A stretch of DNA of 42,300 nucleotides, taken from a bacterium (GTDB taxonomy: Bacteria; UBP6; UBA1177). Location: assembly GCA_022703485.1 (NCBI GenBank), contig JAKLDO010000021.1, forward strand, positions 1 through 42,300, in the 5' to 3' direction. How positions within the stretch are numbered: position 1 is the first letter of the stretch; each line of letters starts with the position of its first letter. The notes under the pieces are model-generated. The model made no database searches and had not been told where the DNA came from. It saw only the letters and a program-made list of their open reading frames with translations. The position numbers were made by a program, and so were the translations under genes. Below, one piece after another: positions 8,993 to 21,305 of this stretch.

Positions 8993-11479
8993 TCAGTTGC
9001 CGTCACTCTGTTCAGGAGCCTCTTCTGCCTGATCGTCTCCGCTGTCTTCAGGATCAACTATCTTTGTGATAGAAACGACCTGTTCACCTTCACCCACTCT
9101 GAACAGCCTGACACCTTTTGTGTTCCTTCCTATTATACTGATTCCGCTTACGGGGATCCTGATCGCCTGACCATTTGATGTTATAAGCATGGCTTCGTCA
9201 GATTCATTCACCTTCAGCACGCCTACAACATATCCGTTCTCAGGCGAAGTTTTGATAGTTATGATGCCTTTTCCGCCACGGCTCTGAAGTCTGTAGTCAT
9301 CCACAGGAGTTCTCTTTCCGATACCTTTATCAGTTATTGTAAGAAGCGTTGTTCCCTGTTCTATGACATCCATTGTCACGACATGGTTATCTTTTCCCAG
9401 CCTGATACCTCTAACCCCTGCAGCAACTCTTCCCATCGGCCTTACATCCTTTTCATTGAACCTTATGCTTAAGCCCTGTCTTGTTGCAAGAACGATGTCT
9501 TCGTTGCCGTTCGTTATCTTGACTTCAATAAGTTCATCACCTTCGTTCAGCTTTATGGCCTTTTTACCGTTCGTCCTCTGGATAGCATATTCCATTATAT
9601 CGGTCTTTTTGACCGTACCGTTTTTAGTACCCATGATTATAAAATGTCCTTCAACAAAATCCTTGATCGGAAGAATAGCCGCAACCTTTTCATCTTTTTC
9701 TACATTCACAAGGTTTATTATCGGCTTTCCTCTTGAGTTCCTTCCAGCCTCAGGGAGCTGATAGACTTTAGACCAGTAGACTTTGCCGTATGAAGTAAAG
9801 ATGAGAAGAAGCGTGTGACTGCTTGCAACAAAAATGTTCTTCACATAGTCGTTCTCTTTCGGATTTATTGCATTTATTCCCTTTCCGCCTCTTTTCTGCT
9901 TTCTGTAAAGGTCTAGCGGGGTCCTCTTTATATAATTTTCCGTGGTGAGAGTAACGACCATGTCCTCGTCAGCTATCAGGTCTTCCATGTCGAGATCGCC
10001 TTCATGATTGACAATGTCGGTCTTCCTTTCATCACCGTACTTCTCCCTGATCTCCTTGAGCTCATCCTTGATGACTCCCATCAGAGTTGATTCATTGCTG
10101 AGTATCTTGTTGTACCATGCGATCTTCTTGATCAGTTCTTCATATTCTGCAACGATCTTGTCCCTTTCAAGTCCGGTAAGTCTGCTCAGTTTCATTTCAA
10201 GTATCGCTGCGGCCTGGACCCTGCTGAACGAGAAGCGGCTCATAAGCCTGTTCCTCGCATCGTCAGTGGAAGCCGAACCTCTGATTATCTCGATAACTTC
10301 GTCAATATTGTCTATCGCTTTTTTAAGACCTTCCAGAATATGGGCTCTTTTCTCCGCTTCGGCAAGCTCGTAACGGGTCCTTCTGGTAACAACATCCTTC
10401 CTGTGAAGAATGAAATAGTGAACAGCGTCCTTAAGATTTATTGTCTTGGGTACGCCATTGCAGATAGCAAGCATGTTTATACCGAAAGACACCTGCATCT
10501 GAGTCATTTTATAAAGCTGATTAAGCATTATGTTCGCATCAGCGTCCTTCTTCAGTTCGATGACGACACGGATACCCCTTCTGTCGGACTCATCCCTGAT
10601 ATCGTGAATACCTTCTATTCTCTTTTCCTTAACAAGTTCAGCTATCTGGATGATCATGTTCGATTTGTTCACCTGATAAGGGATCTCATGGATTATTATC
10701 CTGTCCCTTGAATTGGCACCTTCACCCTCTTCTATCGTCGCCTTTGAACGGATCTTGATGATACCGCGGCCTGTCTCATAGGCTGTCCTTATGCCGCTTC
10801 TGCCGAGTATTGTCGCCCCTGTAGGAAAATCAGGACCAGATACGAATTCCATAAGGTTCAGGACCGATGCTTCGGGGTTATCTATCAGATGGACAACTGC
10901 ATCAACTATCTCTCTGATGTTGTGAGGCGGAATATTACTTGCCATACCTACAGCGATACCGCTTGTGCCATTTATGAGAAGTGTCGGGATCCTTGTCGGC
11001 ATTACTTCCGGCTCTTTCAGACTGCCGTCATAGTTGTCACGCATGTTTACAGTGTCTTTTTCTATGTCAGCCAGTATCTCACTTGATATTTTGGCCATTC
11101 TCGCTTCGGTGTACCTCATTGCAGCAGCACTGTCACCATCTATCGAACCGAAGTTGCCCTGACCGTCGACAAGGACATATCTCATCGAGAATGTCTGCGC
11201 CATTCTGACAAGAGTACCGTAAACAGCAGCGTCACCGTGAGGATGATATTTACCTATCGTGTCTCCGACGATCCTTGCTGATTTCTTATAAGATGAATTC
11301 CATGTGTTGCCGAGCTCTTTCATTGAAAAAAGAACACGGCGGTGGACTGGTTTAAGACCGTCCCTAACATCCGGCAGAGACCGGTCCATGATCACGCTCA
11401 TCGCATAATCTATGAAGGCGGTCTTCATAGACTGTTCTATCGCGATATCCTTTATTTTTCCATGAATTATGTCTGTCAT
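8993..11479 (-). CDS. gyrA: DNA gyrase subunit A
   Basis: The 828-aa product is the breakage-reunion and DNA-wrapping subunit of gyrase. The catalytic tyrosine is Tyr123 ([11 protein letters not shown]). The winged-helix quinolone region reads [20 protein letters not shown]. The C-terminal beta-pinwheel has an intact GyrA box, QKRGGKG, in its first blade and a related QSRGGKG in a later blade, which marks a true negative-supercoiling gyrase and not ParC. The tail is acidic. The ATG at 11479 has GGAG 6 nt upstream and lies 15 bp after gyrB, so the two form an operon. Unusually, the positions equivalent to E. coli Ser83 and Asp87 are Ala84 and Gly88, which is relevant to quinolone sensitivity. 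Confidence 0.98.
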   Translation of the reverse strand: MTDIIHGKIKDIAIEQSMKTAFIDYAMSVIMDRSLPDVRDGLKPVHRRVLFSMKELGNTWNSSYKKSARIVGDTIGKYHPHGDAAVYGTLVRMAQTFSMRYVLVDGQGNFGSIDGDSAAAMRYTEARMAKISSEILADIEKDTVNMRDNYDGSLKEPEVMPTRIPTLLINGTSGIAVGMASNIPPHNIREIVDAVVHLIDNPEASVLNLMEFVSGPDFPTGATILGRSGIRTAYETGRGIIKIRSKATIEEGEGANSRDRIIIHEIPYQVNKSNMIIQIAELVKEKRIEGIHDIRDESDRRGIRVVIELKKDADANIMLNQLYKMTQMQVSFGINMLAICNGVPKTINLKDAVHYFILHRKDVVTRRTRYELAEAEKRAHILEGLKKAIDNIDEVIEIIRGSASTDDARNRLMSRFSFSRVQAAAILEMKLSRLTGLERDKIVAEYEELIKKIAWYNKILSNESTLMGVIKDELKEIREKYGDERKTDIVNHEGDLDMEDLIADEDMVVTLTTENYIKRTPLDLYRKQKRGGKGINAINPKENDYVKNIFVASSHTLLLIFTSYGKVYWSKVYQLPEAGRNSRGKPIINLVNVEKDEKVAAILPIKDFVEGHFIIMGTKNGTVKKTDIMEYAIQRTNGKKAIKLNEGDELIEVKITNGNEDIVLATRQGLSIRFNEKDVRPMGRVAAGVRGIRLGKDNHVVTMDVIEQGTTLLTITDKGIGKRTPVDDYRLQSRGGKGIITIKTSPENGYVVGVLKVNESDEAMLITSNGQAIRIPVSGISIIGRNTKGVRLFRVGEGEQVVSITKIVDPEDSGDDQAEEAPEQSDGN

Positions 11480-11494
11480 GCCCGTCTCCGTCTA

Positions 11495-14003
<2,509 letters not shown>

Positions 14004-14133
14004 TTTTTTTAGAAGAAAAATAAGCTCTCTTTTATAGGGTAAGGCATTTTTTGAGACCGGAAAAATCGACCTTGCAACTATTTGTTTTTATTAGCCATTT
14101 ACAACACTTTTTTTGGAGGTGTTTTTAATGCCG

Positions 14134-15474
14134 TTAAAAAAGGATGTCTGATATGATTTCAGCAGCTTTTGTGACAGGTTCGGAACCATCTTCCCTGCTC
14201 TTTTCAGGAAGCTCTCCGGCAAACATTGAAAGAATGAGATCTACACTACTGCCGGTGCTGTCCGTATATGATAGAATATCCATGGCAAGGGTCTTCGGAA
14301 TGTCTGCGGTCTTTTGCATGGAAGATGTCACAGCGGCATCCAGAACAGATCTTGAGTCAGACAAATTCAATCTGCCGTTAAGGATCAGGCTCACCACGAT
14401 CGCGATATCAGTTATCCAGTATGAACGGTCATATACGGTGATCTTCCCGTTTTTCACTTCAAACGGGAGCGAAAAGGCTCCGGGGCACTGCTCGGCTATC
14501 TTGACACTTTCATTAAAATAATACTCTTTGGGATCTTTGTCTGCAAGACTATCTATCCACGCGCCTCTTTCCGTGAGATAAACGCACTTCCAGTCCTTTG
14601 AACCGTCTTTTTTGCGGTCTGAGGCATATTCTATTGCCGGCATTGAATCAATGTTATCAATGAAAAATTCCGTTATCAGGAAACTTTTCTCTTTTACAGC
14701 CGAATCATCCTGAACCGTAAATTCTTTAACCGCTCCGATCTCTCTCATTTTTATATAATCCCTGAAAGACGGGACAGGTCCGTATCCTCTTAGATAATGG
14801 AAGAACATTCTTGTGAAACTGCCGAGGACACCTGAATTCTTCATCTGTATGAATTTGTTGAAAAGAGAGTTGAGATACTCATCACCCTGCCAGTCGATCC
14901 CCGTCTGTATGTTTGAAATGATATAAAGGAAAGCTCTGTTAAGCATCATTTCATCACTTTCCTTGCGGTTCTGTGCACCGGAATATGATGCAATGAAAGA
15001 AAGAGCCGAAAAGAAATTGTCTGAAAGCTGGGCAGAGGTTATCTGGGCTCCGCTGTTTCCGCTCTGGAAAGGCGTCATACCGCCTCCGCCTTCCTTCTCC
15101 TTCTTTATAGCGCCTGTTATTATGTTATCAAATTCAGCACTTATGCTTTCAAATGAGGCCGGAACTGAACCGGTATTCACCATGAACATAAGGGTCATGA
15201 GCGCAGGGAGGTATTCCTTTTCTCTAAGATAGAAGAGATATCTGTACATATTCTGATGTGTTCCGCCGCTAGCAGAGTCAAGATAGGCTATCAGTCTGTC
15301 CTTGTCACCGTACTTTGAATTCGCTTCTAAATATGAAAAACATTCTCCTGATTCGAGCAGGAAAACTTCCGGATAGATGAGCGAAGGTTCGCACCTTGAA
15401 CCTTCCCCATTCTGCGCCGCCGCATGAAAAGTCAGAAACACCACCGTAATTAATATTATGAATTTTCCTGTCAT
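14134..15474 (-). CDS. Secreted protein of unknown function
   Basis: The 446-aa product has a classical Sec signal peptide (KFIILITVVFLTFHAAA, probable cleavage after AAA before QNG), so it is exported without a lipid anchor. The mature part is mostly helical. It includes a short low-complexity Glu/Gly segment near residue 130 (KEKEGGGG), then Phe/Tyr-rich helices, and ends in DILF. I see no enzymatic motif. It is the last gene of the seven-gene lipoprotein/LolA/SNF2 operon: its ATG overlaps the TGA of the RHH-like/SHOCT-like gene (ATGA). Placing a periplasmic protein directly after a DNA-acting helicase and a putative DNA-binding protein gives no clear functional hint. Confidence 0.7.
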   Translation of the reverse strand: MTGKFIILITVVFLTFHAAAQNGEGSRCEPSLIYPEVFLLESGECFSYLEANSKYGDKDRLIAYLDSASGGTHQNMYRYLFYLREKEYLPALMTLMFMVNTGSVPASFESISAEFDNIITGAIKKEKEGGGGMTPFQSGNSGAQITSAQLSDNFFSALSFIASYSGAQNRKESDEMMLNRAFLYIISNIQTGIDWQGDEYLNSLFNKFIQMKNSGVLGSFTRMFFHYLRGYGPVPSFRDYIKMREIGAVKEFTVQDDSAVKEKSFLITEFFIDNIDSMPAIEYASDRKKDGSKDWKCVYLTERGAWIDSLADKDPKEYYFNESVKIAEQCPGAFSLPFEVKNGKITVYDRSYWITDIAIVVSLILNGRLNLSDSRSVLDAAVTSSMQKTADIPKTLAMDILSYTDSTGSSVDLILSMFAGELPEKSREDGSEPVTKAAEIISDILF

Positions 15475-15752
15475 CCGGCTTTAAGCTCCTCGATTATTTT
15501 TCTTTTAATAAGTCCGAACTCTTCATCCGATATCTTTCCCGCTTCAAGCATTTCCAGCGCCGATGCTATCTTTGTAAGTACCGGATCAGTACCTAGAGAA
15601 ACATCTATGCGGCTGTTGAGCATTGTGAAAAGTCCGAACTCTGAATTGCTCATGCCGTATCTTCTGGCTTTTTTTGAGATCTGTTCAAAATGATCCTCTG
15701 TGCACATTACTTCGATCTTTCTGACCTTAAGCTGCTTTTTTACATCATGCAT
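15471..15752 (-). CDS. Small RHH-like plus SHOCT-like protein
   Basis: The product has 93 aa. Residues of about 10-45 (RKIEVMCTEDHFEQISKKA, then GMSNSEFGLFTMLNSRI) resemble a ribbon-helix-helix domain as in MobC-type and antitoxin-type DNA-binding proteins: a beta strand, a helix and a Ser-rich turn before a second helix. The C-terminal stretch (MLEAGKISDEEFGLIKRKII) resembles the SHOCT motif, a short helical hairpin thought to mediate oligomerisation. Both assignments are by pattern memory. The start overlaps the end of the SNF2 gene by 8 bp, with GGAG 10 nt upstream, so translation is probably coupled. A role as a DNA-binding partner or autoregulator of the helicase operon is inference. No toxin-like neighbour is present. 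Confidence 0.65.
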   Translation of the reverse strand: MHDVKKQLKVRKIEVMCTEDHFEQISKKARRYGMSNSEFGLFTMLNSRIDVSLGTDPVLTKIASALEMLEAGKISDEEFGLIKRKIIEELKAG

Positions 15753-18666
15753 CTATCGCAAGCTCCATGTCTGCTATCATCTTAATAAAATCACGGTCAG
15801 GCTCTTTAAGGCTCTTTGACATGAAAATGTCCGTAAGACCTCTTTTTTTCTGGTGCATATCAAGTATTCTCTCTTCAAGGGTCCCTTTTGAAAAGAGCTT
15901 ATTAACGACAACTTTTTTCTCCTGACCTATTCTGTGCGCTCTGGACCAAGCCTGTTCCTCGGCGGCCGGATTCCACCACGGGTCAACGATTATAACATTG
16001 TCCGCACCGGTGAGATTCAGACCCACTCCTCCGACTTTCAGGCTTAGCAGGAAAACAGGAACATTTCCGGAATTGAACTCCTCGACAAGTTCGATCCTGT
16101 TCCTGGTGTCACCATCCATATAAAGGTATTCTATTCCATTCTCCTGAAGAGCCCGTGATATTATTCCGAGCATTTTGACATACTGACTGAAAATAAGCAC
16201 TCTGCCTTCACCGAGGGTTATTTCATCAATGAGCTCAAGTATTGTCGCTATCTTTCCTGAAAGTTCAGGCACAGCATCAATATCAGCCGCAAGTGCCGGA
16301 TGATTTGCCGCAAGCCTGAGCTTCGAAAGTATGGAAAGCATCTCTATCTTATTCATTGAGTCTTTCTTTTCAATGAACTCAGCCCTTCCCCTCAGCAGTA
16401 CCGAAAGATATATCTCCTTCTGTTTGGGGGTCATTTCGACAGGATATTCCTTTATTATCAGTTCAGGGAGCTCTTTCAGTATCTCGCCTTTGGTCCTTCT
16501 GAGAATGAACGGTGCCGTCATGGAACTCAGCCTGCCGAGTCCCTCTGCATCGAATGTCTTTTCAGTTCTGTTTATATCCTTGCGGTTCCCGAGATATCCC
16601 GGCATAACGAACTGGAATATGCTCCACAGATCGCTGACATGATTTTCAAGCGGTGTACCGGTAAGCGCGAAACGGTGCATCGATCTGATCGAGGTCAGGG
16701 TTCTGAACCGCTTGGTATTGTTATTCTTTATATGCTGAGCTTCATCTATTATCACAGTCCTGAACTGTCTCTCCTTCAAATGGGAGAAATCGTTTATGAC
16801 GACAGCATAGGAAGTTATGATAAGCTCACTGCCGGCGTTCTTCCATTTTGCCACTCTGTCTTCCGGTTTAAGGGAATCGATCACCGTCCTTTTCATTTCC
16901 GGAAAGAATTTTGATATCTCCCTGTCCCAGCTCCAGATGAGCGTCTTCGGACACACGACCATTGACGGTATGTCATCAGGCTCGGATTTTATCATCGCAA
17001 GCGACTGCAGAGTCTTTCCCAGACCCATTTCATCGGCAAGTATCCCGCCGAGCCCGAGGTCCCGCAGAAGAAGAAGCCACTTCAAACCTTCGATCTGATA
17101 CTGCCTTAAAGATGAAGTCACATTACTTTCGATCTTCAAGTCAGGCAGTTTACCCTCGGAAAGAGACTTTATTATCTCGACATATCTTGCCCTGTCCTGT
17201 TCATCACCTTTGAAACTGTTTATTATCTTCCTGTTGCCGGTTTTCAGGAGTTTAAGAAGATGCGCAGTGGACATTTTATCCCTGAAATCGTCAGCACCCG
17301 AGAACACCAGTTCAGATATCCTCTTGAGAAACCCTCCGCTTCTTTCAAGAACAACAGGAGAACCTGAAACATCTATGACAACAGGATCGCTTACACCTGA
17401 ATTGAACTGCCTGACAGCACTGAAAAGTTCAGCAGAACTTATGAACCCTGCCGACTCAGGAAGCCTGATGTTGAAAGAGAACCATTTTTCAGCCGCATCA
17501 ATATCCAGTATTATTTCAGTATTGTCAGCAACGCTCTCCTCAATGGTGATCTTTCTGAAATCCCCGTTGGTGTGAACCGTACCGTACATATTCAGAGGGC
17601 TCAAAGGACCTGTCACTGCCGAAAGCCTTGAAACCGGCGCCTGAAAAATATCACGGTTAAGTCTGAAACCCGATACACCGATCCCTGATCTTATCTTCTT
17701 TATGAGCCCTGCGGAAAGGCTGTACACTCTTCCGTTCAAAGTATAGTTCTGTTCAAAATTCTTTCTTTTCTGCCTGAACTCTATCCTTTCCGTTCCGGTA
17801 TCAAGCAGAACTTTCATAGTAAGTCTGCCTCTGTCATGGCTTATATCAAATATCACCTCTGTGTCATCATCAAGTTCGGTTTTGACCAGGTTCAGTTCGC
17901 CAAGGAGCGCTATCTCAGGTGCGAGATTGTCATTGAGGTCCGCTATCGATTTTATAAGTTCATCCCTCGAAGTGCAGTCCATACTGATGTTAATGAGAGT
18001 GTTCAGCGTTTCAGATGTACCGGGAGAGAATCTGGATACAAGTCCTTTTTCGGTGTCTATCGCCACACCTTCATTCTCGAAAAAAACTATTCCTGCCTTG
18101 AAATGAAAGCTTATCACACCCTTTTCGATCTTATAAAAAAGCTCAAACGGGCCTTGCGCCGGCTGCATGATATTTGAATTGTACGAGAATTTGTCAGGGA
18201 AAAGAGCTATAAGAGAGGCTGTGTTTGACGGATGGAGAAGTTCCATGACCTTTGCGAGCTGATGATCGCTCCTGCTGTAATCTATTCTGATCCCGTTACC
18301 GCTGATCGTGAACGGAAGAGGAAGATCGCTTTTGACCGGACTTCCCTTTGAATTCAACCCGGCGAGCTGTCCCATCAGGTCAGTGTCATCTACAGCCATT
18401 TCATTATAAAGGAGCGACAGGGCGACAATGTGCCGGCATATTCCCTGACAGCCTTCAGGACATGATTTCTTAACTATCTTTCCCGATTCATTGAAAGACA
18501 GCTCCATATTACCGGATGAGCCTTTTCTGTTCCTTCCTTTGACTGAAATGATATTTCCGGATTCCTTCCTTGAAAGAAGTATCACCATTCTATTGTGATA
18601 TATCGAACTTCCTTCCAGAAATTCATCTGAAATGACAAGTTCTGATAGCGGTATCGTCTTTTTCAT
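15745..18666 (-). CDS. SNF2-family helicase with N-terminal SWIM-like zinc finger
   Basis: The 973-aa product has three parts. Near the N-terminus a SWIM-like finger has Cys69, Cys73, Cys77 and His79 (CPEGCQGICRHIVAL). A long middle region of beta-rich sequence has no motif I know. The C-terminal half is a full SNF2 ATPase: motif I GILADEMGLGKT near residue 540, motif II IIDEAQHIKN, TGTPLEN, then the second RecA lobe with LIFSQYVKM, GGVGLNLTGAD, PWWNPAAEEQAWSRAHRIGQ. Such proteins translocate on double-stranded DNA and remodel protein-DNA complexes; bacterial members of this architecture are mostly uncharacterised. The ATG is 3 bp after the lolA stop, with no clear Shine-Dalgarno, so it depends on coupling within the lipoprotein operon. 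Confidence 0.93.
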   Translation of the reverse strand: MKKTIPLSELVISDEFLEGSSIYHNRMVILLSRKESGNIISVKGRNRKGSSGNMELSFNESGKIVKKSCPEGCQGICRHIVALSLLYNEMAVDDTDLMGQLAGLNSKGSPVKSDLPLPFTISGNGIRIDYSRSDHQLAKVMELLHPSNTASLIALFPDKFSYNSNIMQPAQGPFELFYKIEKGVISFHFKAGIVFFENEGVAIDTEKGLVSRFSPGTSETLNTLINISMDCTSRDELIKSIADLNDNLAPEIALLGELNLVKTELDDDTEVIFDISHDRGRLTMKVLLDTGTERIEFRQKRKNFEQNYTLNGRVYSLSAGLIKKIRSGIGVSGFRLNRDIFQAPVSRLSAVTGPLSPLNMYGTVHTNGDFRKITIEESVADNTEIILDIDAAEKWFSFNIRLPESAGFISSAELFSAVRQFNSGVSDPVVIDVSGSPVVLERSGGFLKRISELVFSGADDFRDKMSTAHLLKLLKTGNRKIINSFKGDEQDRARYVEIIKSLSEGKLPDLKIESNVTSSLRQYQIEGLKWLLLLRDLGLGGILADEMGLGKTLQSLAMIKSEPDDIPSMVVCPKTLIWSWDREISKFFPEMKRTVIDSLKPEDRVAKWKNAGSELIITSYAVVINDFSHLKERQFRTVIIDEAQHIKNNNTKRFRTLTSIRSMHRFALTGTPLENHVSDLWSIFQFVMPGYLGNRKDINRTEKTFDAEGLGRLSSMTAPFILRRTKGEILKELPELIIKEYPVEMTPKQKEIYLSVLLRGRAEFIEKKDSMNKIEMLSILSKLRLAANHPALAADIDAVPELSGKIATILELIDEITLGEGRVLIFSQYVKMLGIISRALQENGIEYLYMDGDTRNRIELVEEFNSGNVPVFLLSLKVGGVGLNLTGADNVIIVDPWWNPAAEEQAWSRAHRIGQEKKVVVNKLFSKGTLEERILDMHQKKRGLTDIFMSKSLKEPDRDFIKMIADMELAIDA

Positions 18667-18669
18667 TCA

Positions 18670-19323
18670 TTAAAAATCGGAGACTTCGTAACCTTTCGGG
18701 ATCACGGGAGAGAAGACCGATCTCTCTATTTTGGGATCGTATTTAAGATTCTTGAACTTGAACTGGTTGATATTCTTGAGCTGGTCAATTATTACAACGC
18801 TGTCAATTTCACCCTTGACCGATATGAGAAATATGTACTTAACATTTCCGACAGTCCCTCTGGGCGTCAGTTTAAGCAGTCCTGCACCGTCCTTTATCTC
18901 AATTCCGGTCTTTCTCGCTTTGTCTATTGAAGCAGTTGAGTCGTTAATGTCGAATTTTTTCTTCACCTCTTCAAACCCCTGAAGAAAAGCGAGATACTCA
19001 CCGGCTTCTCCTGCCGACTTTTTTTTCAGAGCACTTTTCTTTGAATGATATATGAACACCGTGTTCTCTTTGTTGACAAAAGTCTGCTCTGCGAGACTGC
19101 CTCCTGTGAAAGTATCCATTCTTATATCTGACGGTGCTGAAAATAATATCTTTCCGCTGTCGGAGCTTTTCTTTCCGGTCGAGCTCTGTGTAAAAACCCT
19201 GTCATAGTCACATGAGAATGATTTGATGCCGGTATATCTGCCAAGCAGTTTTGATGCGGTATCTTCTTCACCGTAGACACCGAGGACAAAAGCAAGAACG
19301 GTCATAAGCGCTGCAATTCTCAT
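18670..19323 (-). CDS. lolA: LolA-like outer-membrane lipoprotein carrier
   Basis: The 217-aa product has a signal peptide (IAALMTVLAFVLGVYG) followed by the LolA/LolB-type half-barrel pattern: TGIKSFSCDYDRVF, GKILFSAPSDIRMDTF, the hydrophobic strand NTVFIYHSKKSALKK, a variable middle, and a C-terminal LKNINQFKFKNLKYDPKIERSVF that matches the family's closing strands. LolA ferries lipoproteins across the periplasm from LolCDE to the outer membrane. The length matches LolA. Two adjacent ATGs exist at 19326 and 19323; the second is better spaced from the GGGGG tract. It follows three lipoprotein genes in the same operon, which suggests that carrier and clients may be co-expressed. LolB and LolCDE are not in the window. 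Confidence 0.8.
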   Translation of the reverse strand: MRIAALMTVLAFVLGVYGEEDTASKLLGRYTGIKSFSCDYDRVFTQSSTGKKSSDSGKILFSAPSDIRMDTFTGGSLAEQTFVNKENTVFIYHSKKSALKKKSAGEAGEYLAFLQGFEEVKKKFDINDSTASIDKARKTGIEIKDGAGLLKLTPRGTVGNVKYIFLISVKGEIDSVVIIDQLKNINQFKFKNLKYDPKIERSVFSPVIPKGYEVSDF

Positions 19324-19331
19324 CATACCCC

Positions 19332-21305
19332 CTATTTGTAAACTTCCACCGTATCTCTATTTACATAATCATATTCCACTATCCTTCTTGTGAACGGAGA
19401 GAACATCAGAAGCCTCCCCGGAAATGCATTGAACATCCCTTTCATTATGTCAGAAGAATTGAAACCCACAAAAGGAACCCCTGGACTTATCTTGATATAG
19501 AAAGAGGTCTCTTTTTCAGTTACGACATCGTCCAGCGTCCTGAGAATTGACACAGATACATTTTCATCCGAGAACGAAGGCTCCGCTCCGCTGTAATCAG
19601 CAGGGTGCTCGACCGCTCTTCCCGCAGACGATCTCTCTGAATTCATTTCTTTTGACACTGAATACATTGAACCCGGGAACACCGCATATGTAAGGCGGTC
19701 GCCGAAACATTCACCGATCTGGTCCTGATATTTTTCTATATCAACTCCGAGCTCATATGATGAGATGATCTCCGTGATATCCATTATTATGTTCTCATTC
19801 CAAGGCAGAGGACATTCCGATGTGCCGTTCCTGTTAAGAAGTATGACCGAATCGGTTTCAGGATCTATGAGGCTTTCGCTGAAATCTGCAGAAATGTCCT
19901 TTAGAACGGTCCCGTCATCATTAAGCACTCCCTTTTCAGAATAAGAACCTTCAAAAGCCCCTTCATATGTGAACCTGTAGATCACTGTCGATCCGAGCCC
20001 TCTCTTCGCGTATATCTCCTTTATGAACGGGATATTGTCCGCATCGGTCCTTCCATATTTGGGGAATGATGAATAGGTACTGCTGACATATGGCCTCATC
20101 TCACTGTTATATTCAGGGACGGAATCTTCTTCTTCATCTGTATAATAGGTCACAAGCCAGCTTTCGTTTTTCAGGTCGTATGCCATGACCGTTCCTGTTG
20201 TCGTTGCGATCCACAGTACATCTCCGTCCTTTGCATCATACAGGGTCACAGGAATGACTGTATCATCATCACCGGCCTCATTATCATCATCGGCAGCCGC
20301 TATGTCTTCATCGGAGCCTTCCTGGTCAGCATCATTTTTCTCTATTTCCTTTTCATATATCCTGATCTGCTCATCCATCTTGTCATTTGTGAACTTTCTG
20401 TACTCATAACTTGCAGGGTACTCGGCCGATGATACCGATGATACCTGATAGCCTTCAGGAAGGTCCACTCTTCTGACAGGCTTGAGATCACTGTTATAGA
20501 TCACTACGGCTCCGCCATTGAACACCGCTATTCTATCGCCTCTGATCGAGTTCATTCCGCGGCTTCTGACAGAAGGGTCAGGAAGACTCTCTTCGATAAG
20601 AACGGTGTTTACCGACTCGTCGACACTGTAGACAGAACCTGTATCAGCATCTGATATATAGGCCTTGTCCCCGGCAGTACTTATGTCTCCGGGATTAAAA
20701 GTTATCTCTTTGATCACAGACCTGCCTTCGAGATCTATAAAGCCGGTGTAGTTCTTTCCGAAAGATGAACCTGTGACAAAAAACCCTTTTTTCCCGAATG
20801 CCTTCACTTTTGAAGGATAAAATCCGAGAAGTATGCTTTTATTGAATTCAGGATCATGTGAAAGATCACGGCCCAGTTTTCTGAAAACGACTCTGCCTTT
20901 GTGAGCTTCAAATTTTTTTGATTCGTCCTTATCTTTCCAGTGCTCGAACTCAGTGTATCCTGATGACGCCACCGCGATAAAAACCTCTCCGTCTATCTCG
21001 ACAGAATCATTGGAAACGCCTGTGCCACCGACATAAAGACCGGTCTTACCGTCAACATCATCATCGAAATCCTTATCTATTTTTAATGCGCATCCGCTTA
21101 TCTTCATAAGCCTTGCACCATAATCATTTGTATTATCCGTAACAAAACCGATATAGGAAACATCACCGTCCGTACAAAGTACATTTTTTAAAATAGAGAG
21201 CGATGTGGGATTCTCAAAGAAGTAATCATCAGATGACGACTCACAACCTGCGAACACAAAAAGTGCTATCAGGGTAAGACACAGCTGTGGCATGGCCAGT
21301 CTCAT
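19332..21305 (-). CDS. Large lipoprotein, probable beta-propeller
   Basis: The 657-aa product has a lipoprotein signal peptide with lipobox FAGC (Cys21) and +2 residue Glu. The mature part is beta-rich with repeated hydrophobic strand plus Gly/Asp turn patterns (KAYISDADTGSVYSV, DRIAVFNGGAVVIYN, DVLWIATTTGTVMAYD) reminiscent of propeller blades. An acidic low-complexity insert lies near residues 320-350 (Asp/Glu/Ala-rich, ending EAGDDDTVIP), probably a surface loop. No catalytic motif is seen. The ATG overlaps the TGA of the preceding propeller-like lipoprotein gene. Its N-terminal arrangement parallels that gene, so the two may be diverged duplicates. Function unknown; ligand binding or envelope scaffolding is possible. 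Confidence 0.75.
   Translation of the reverse strand: MRLAMPQLCLTLIALFVFAGCESSSDDYFFENPTSLSILKNVLCTDGDVSYIGFVTDNTNDYGARLMKISGCALKIDKDFDDDVDGKTGLYVGGTGVSNDSVEIDGEVFIAVASSGYTEFEHWKDKDESKKFEAHKGRVVFRKLGRDLSHDPEFNKSILLGFYPSKVKAFGKKGFFVTGSSFGKNYTGFIDLEGRSVIKEITFNPGDISTAGDKAYISDADTGSVYSVDESVNTVLIEESLPDPSVRSRGMNSIRGDRIAVFNGGAVVIYNSDLKPVRRVDLPEGYQVSSVSSAEYPASYEYRKFTNDKMDEQIRIYEKEIEKNDADQEGSDEDIAAADDDNEAGDDDTVIPVTLYDAKDGDVLWIATTTGTVMAYDLKNESWLVTYYTDEEEDSVPEYNSEMRPYVSSTYSSFPKYGRTDADNIPFIKEIYAKRGLGSTVIYRFTYEGAFEGSYSEKGVLNDDGTVLKDISADFSESLIDPETDSVILLNRNGTSECPLPWNENIIMDITEIISSYELGVDIEKYQDQIGECFGDRLTYAVFPGSMYSVSKEMNSERSSAGRAVEHPADYSGAEPSFSDENVSVSILRTLDDVVTEKETSFYIKISPGVPFVGFNSSDIMKGMFNAFPGRLLMFSPFTRRIVEYDYVNRDTVEVYK

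Noticed and set aside
14103..14123. AACAC...GTGTT inverted repeat as terminator of the lipoprotein operon
   Set aside because: The T run follows the stem on the plus strand; on the transcribed minus strand the stem is preceded by A and followed by GTAAATGG, so it does not fit a terminator in the right direction.
15471..15752. Toxin-antitoxin module
   Set aside because: The small protein could resemble an antitoxin DNA-binding domain, but neither neighbour (SNF2 helicase, secreted protein) resembles a toxin.
16331..17575. Chain of plus-strand open frames across the SNF2 gene
   Set aside because: They lie antisense to a strongly conserved helicase, show no family motif and have Ser/Leu-rich antisense-type composition.
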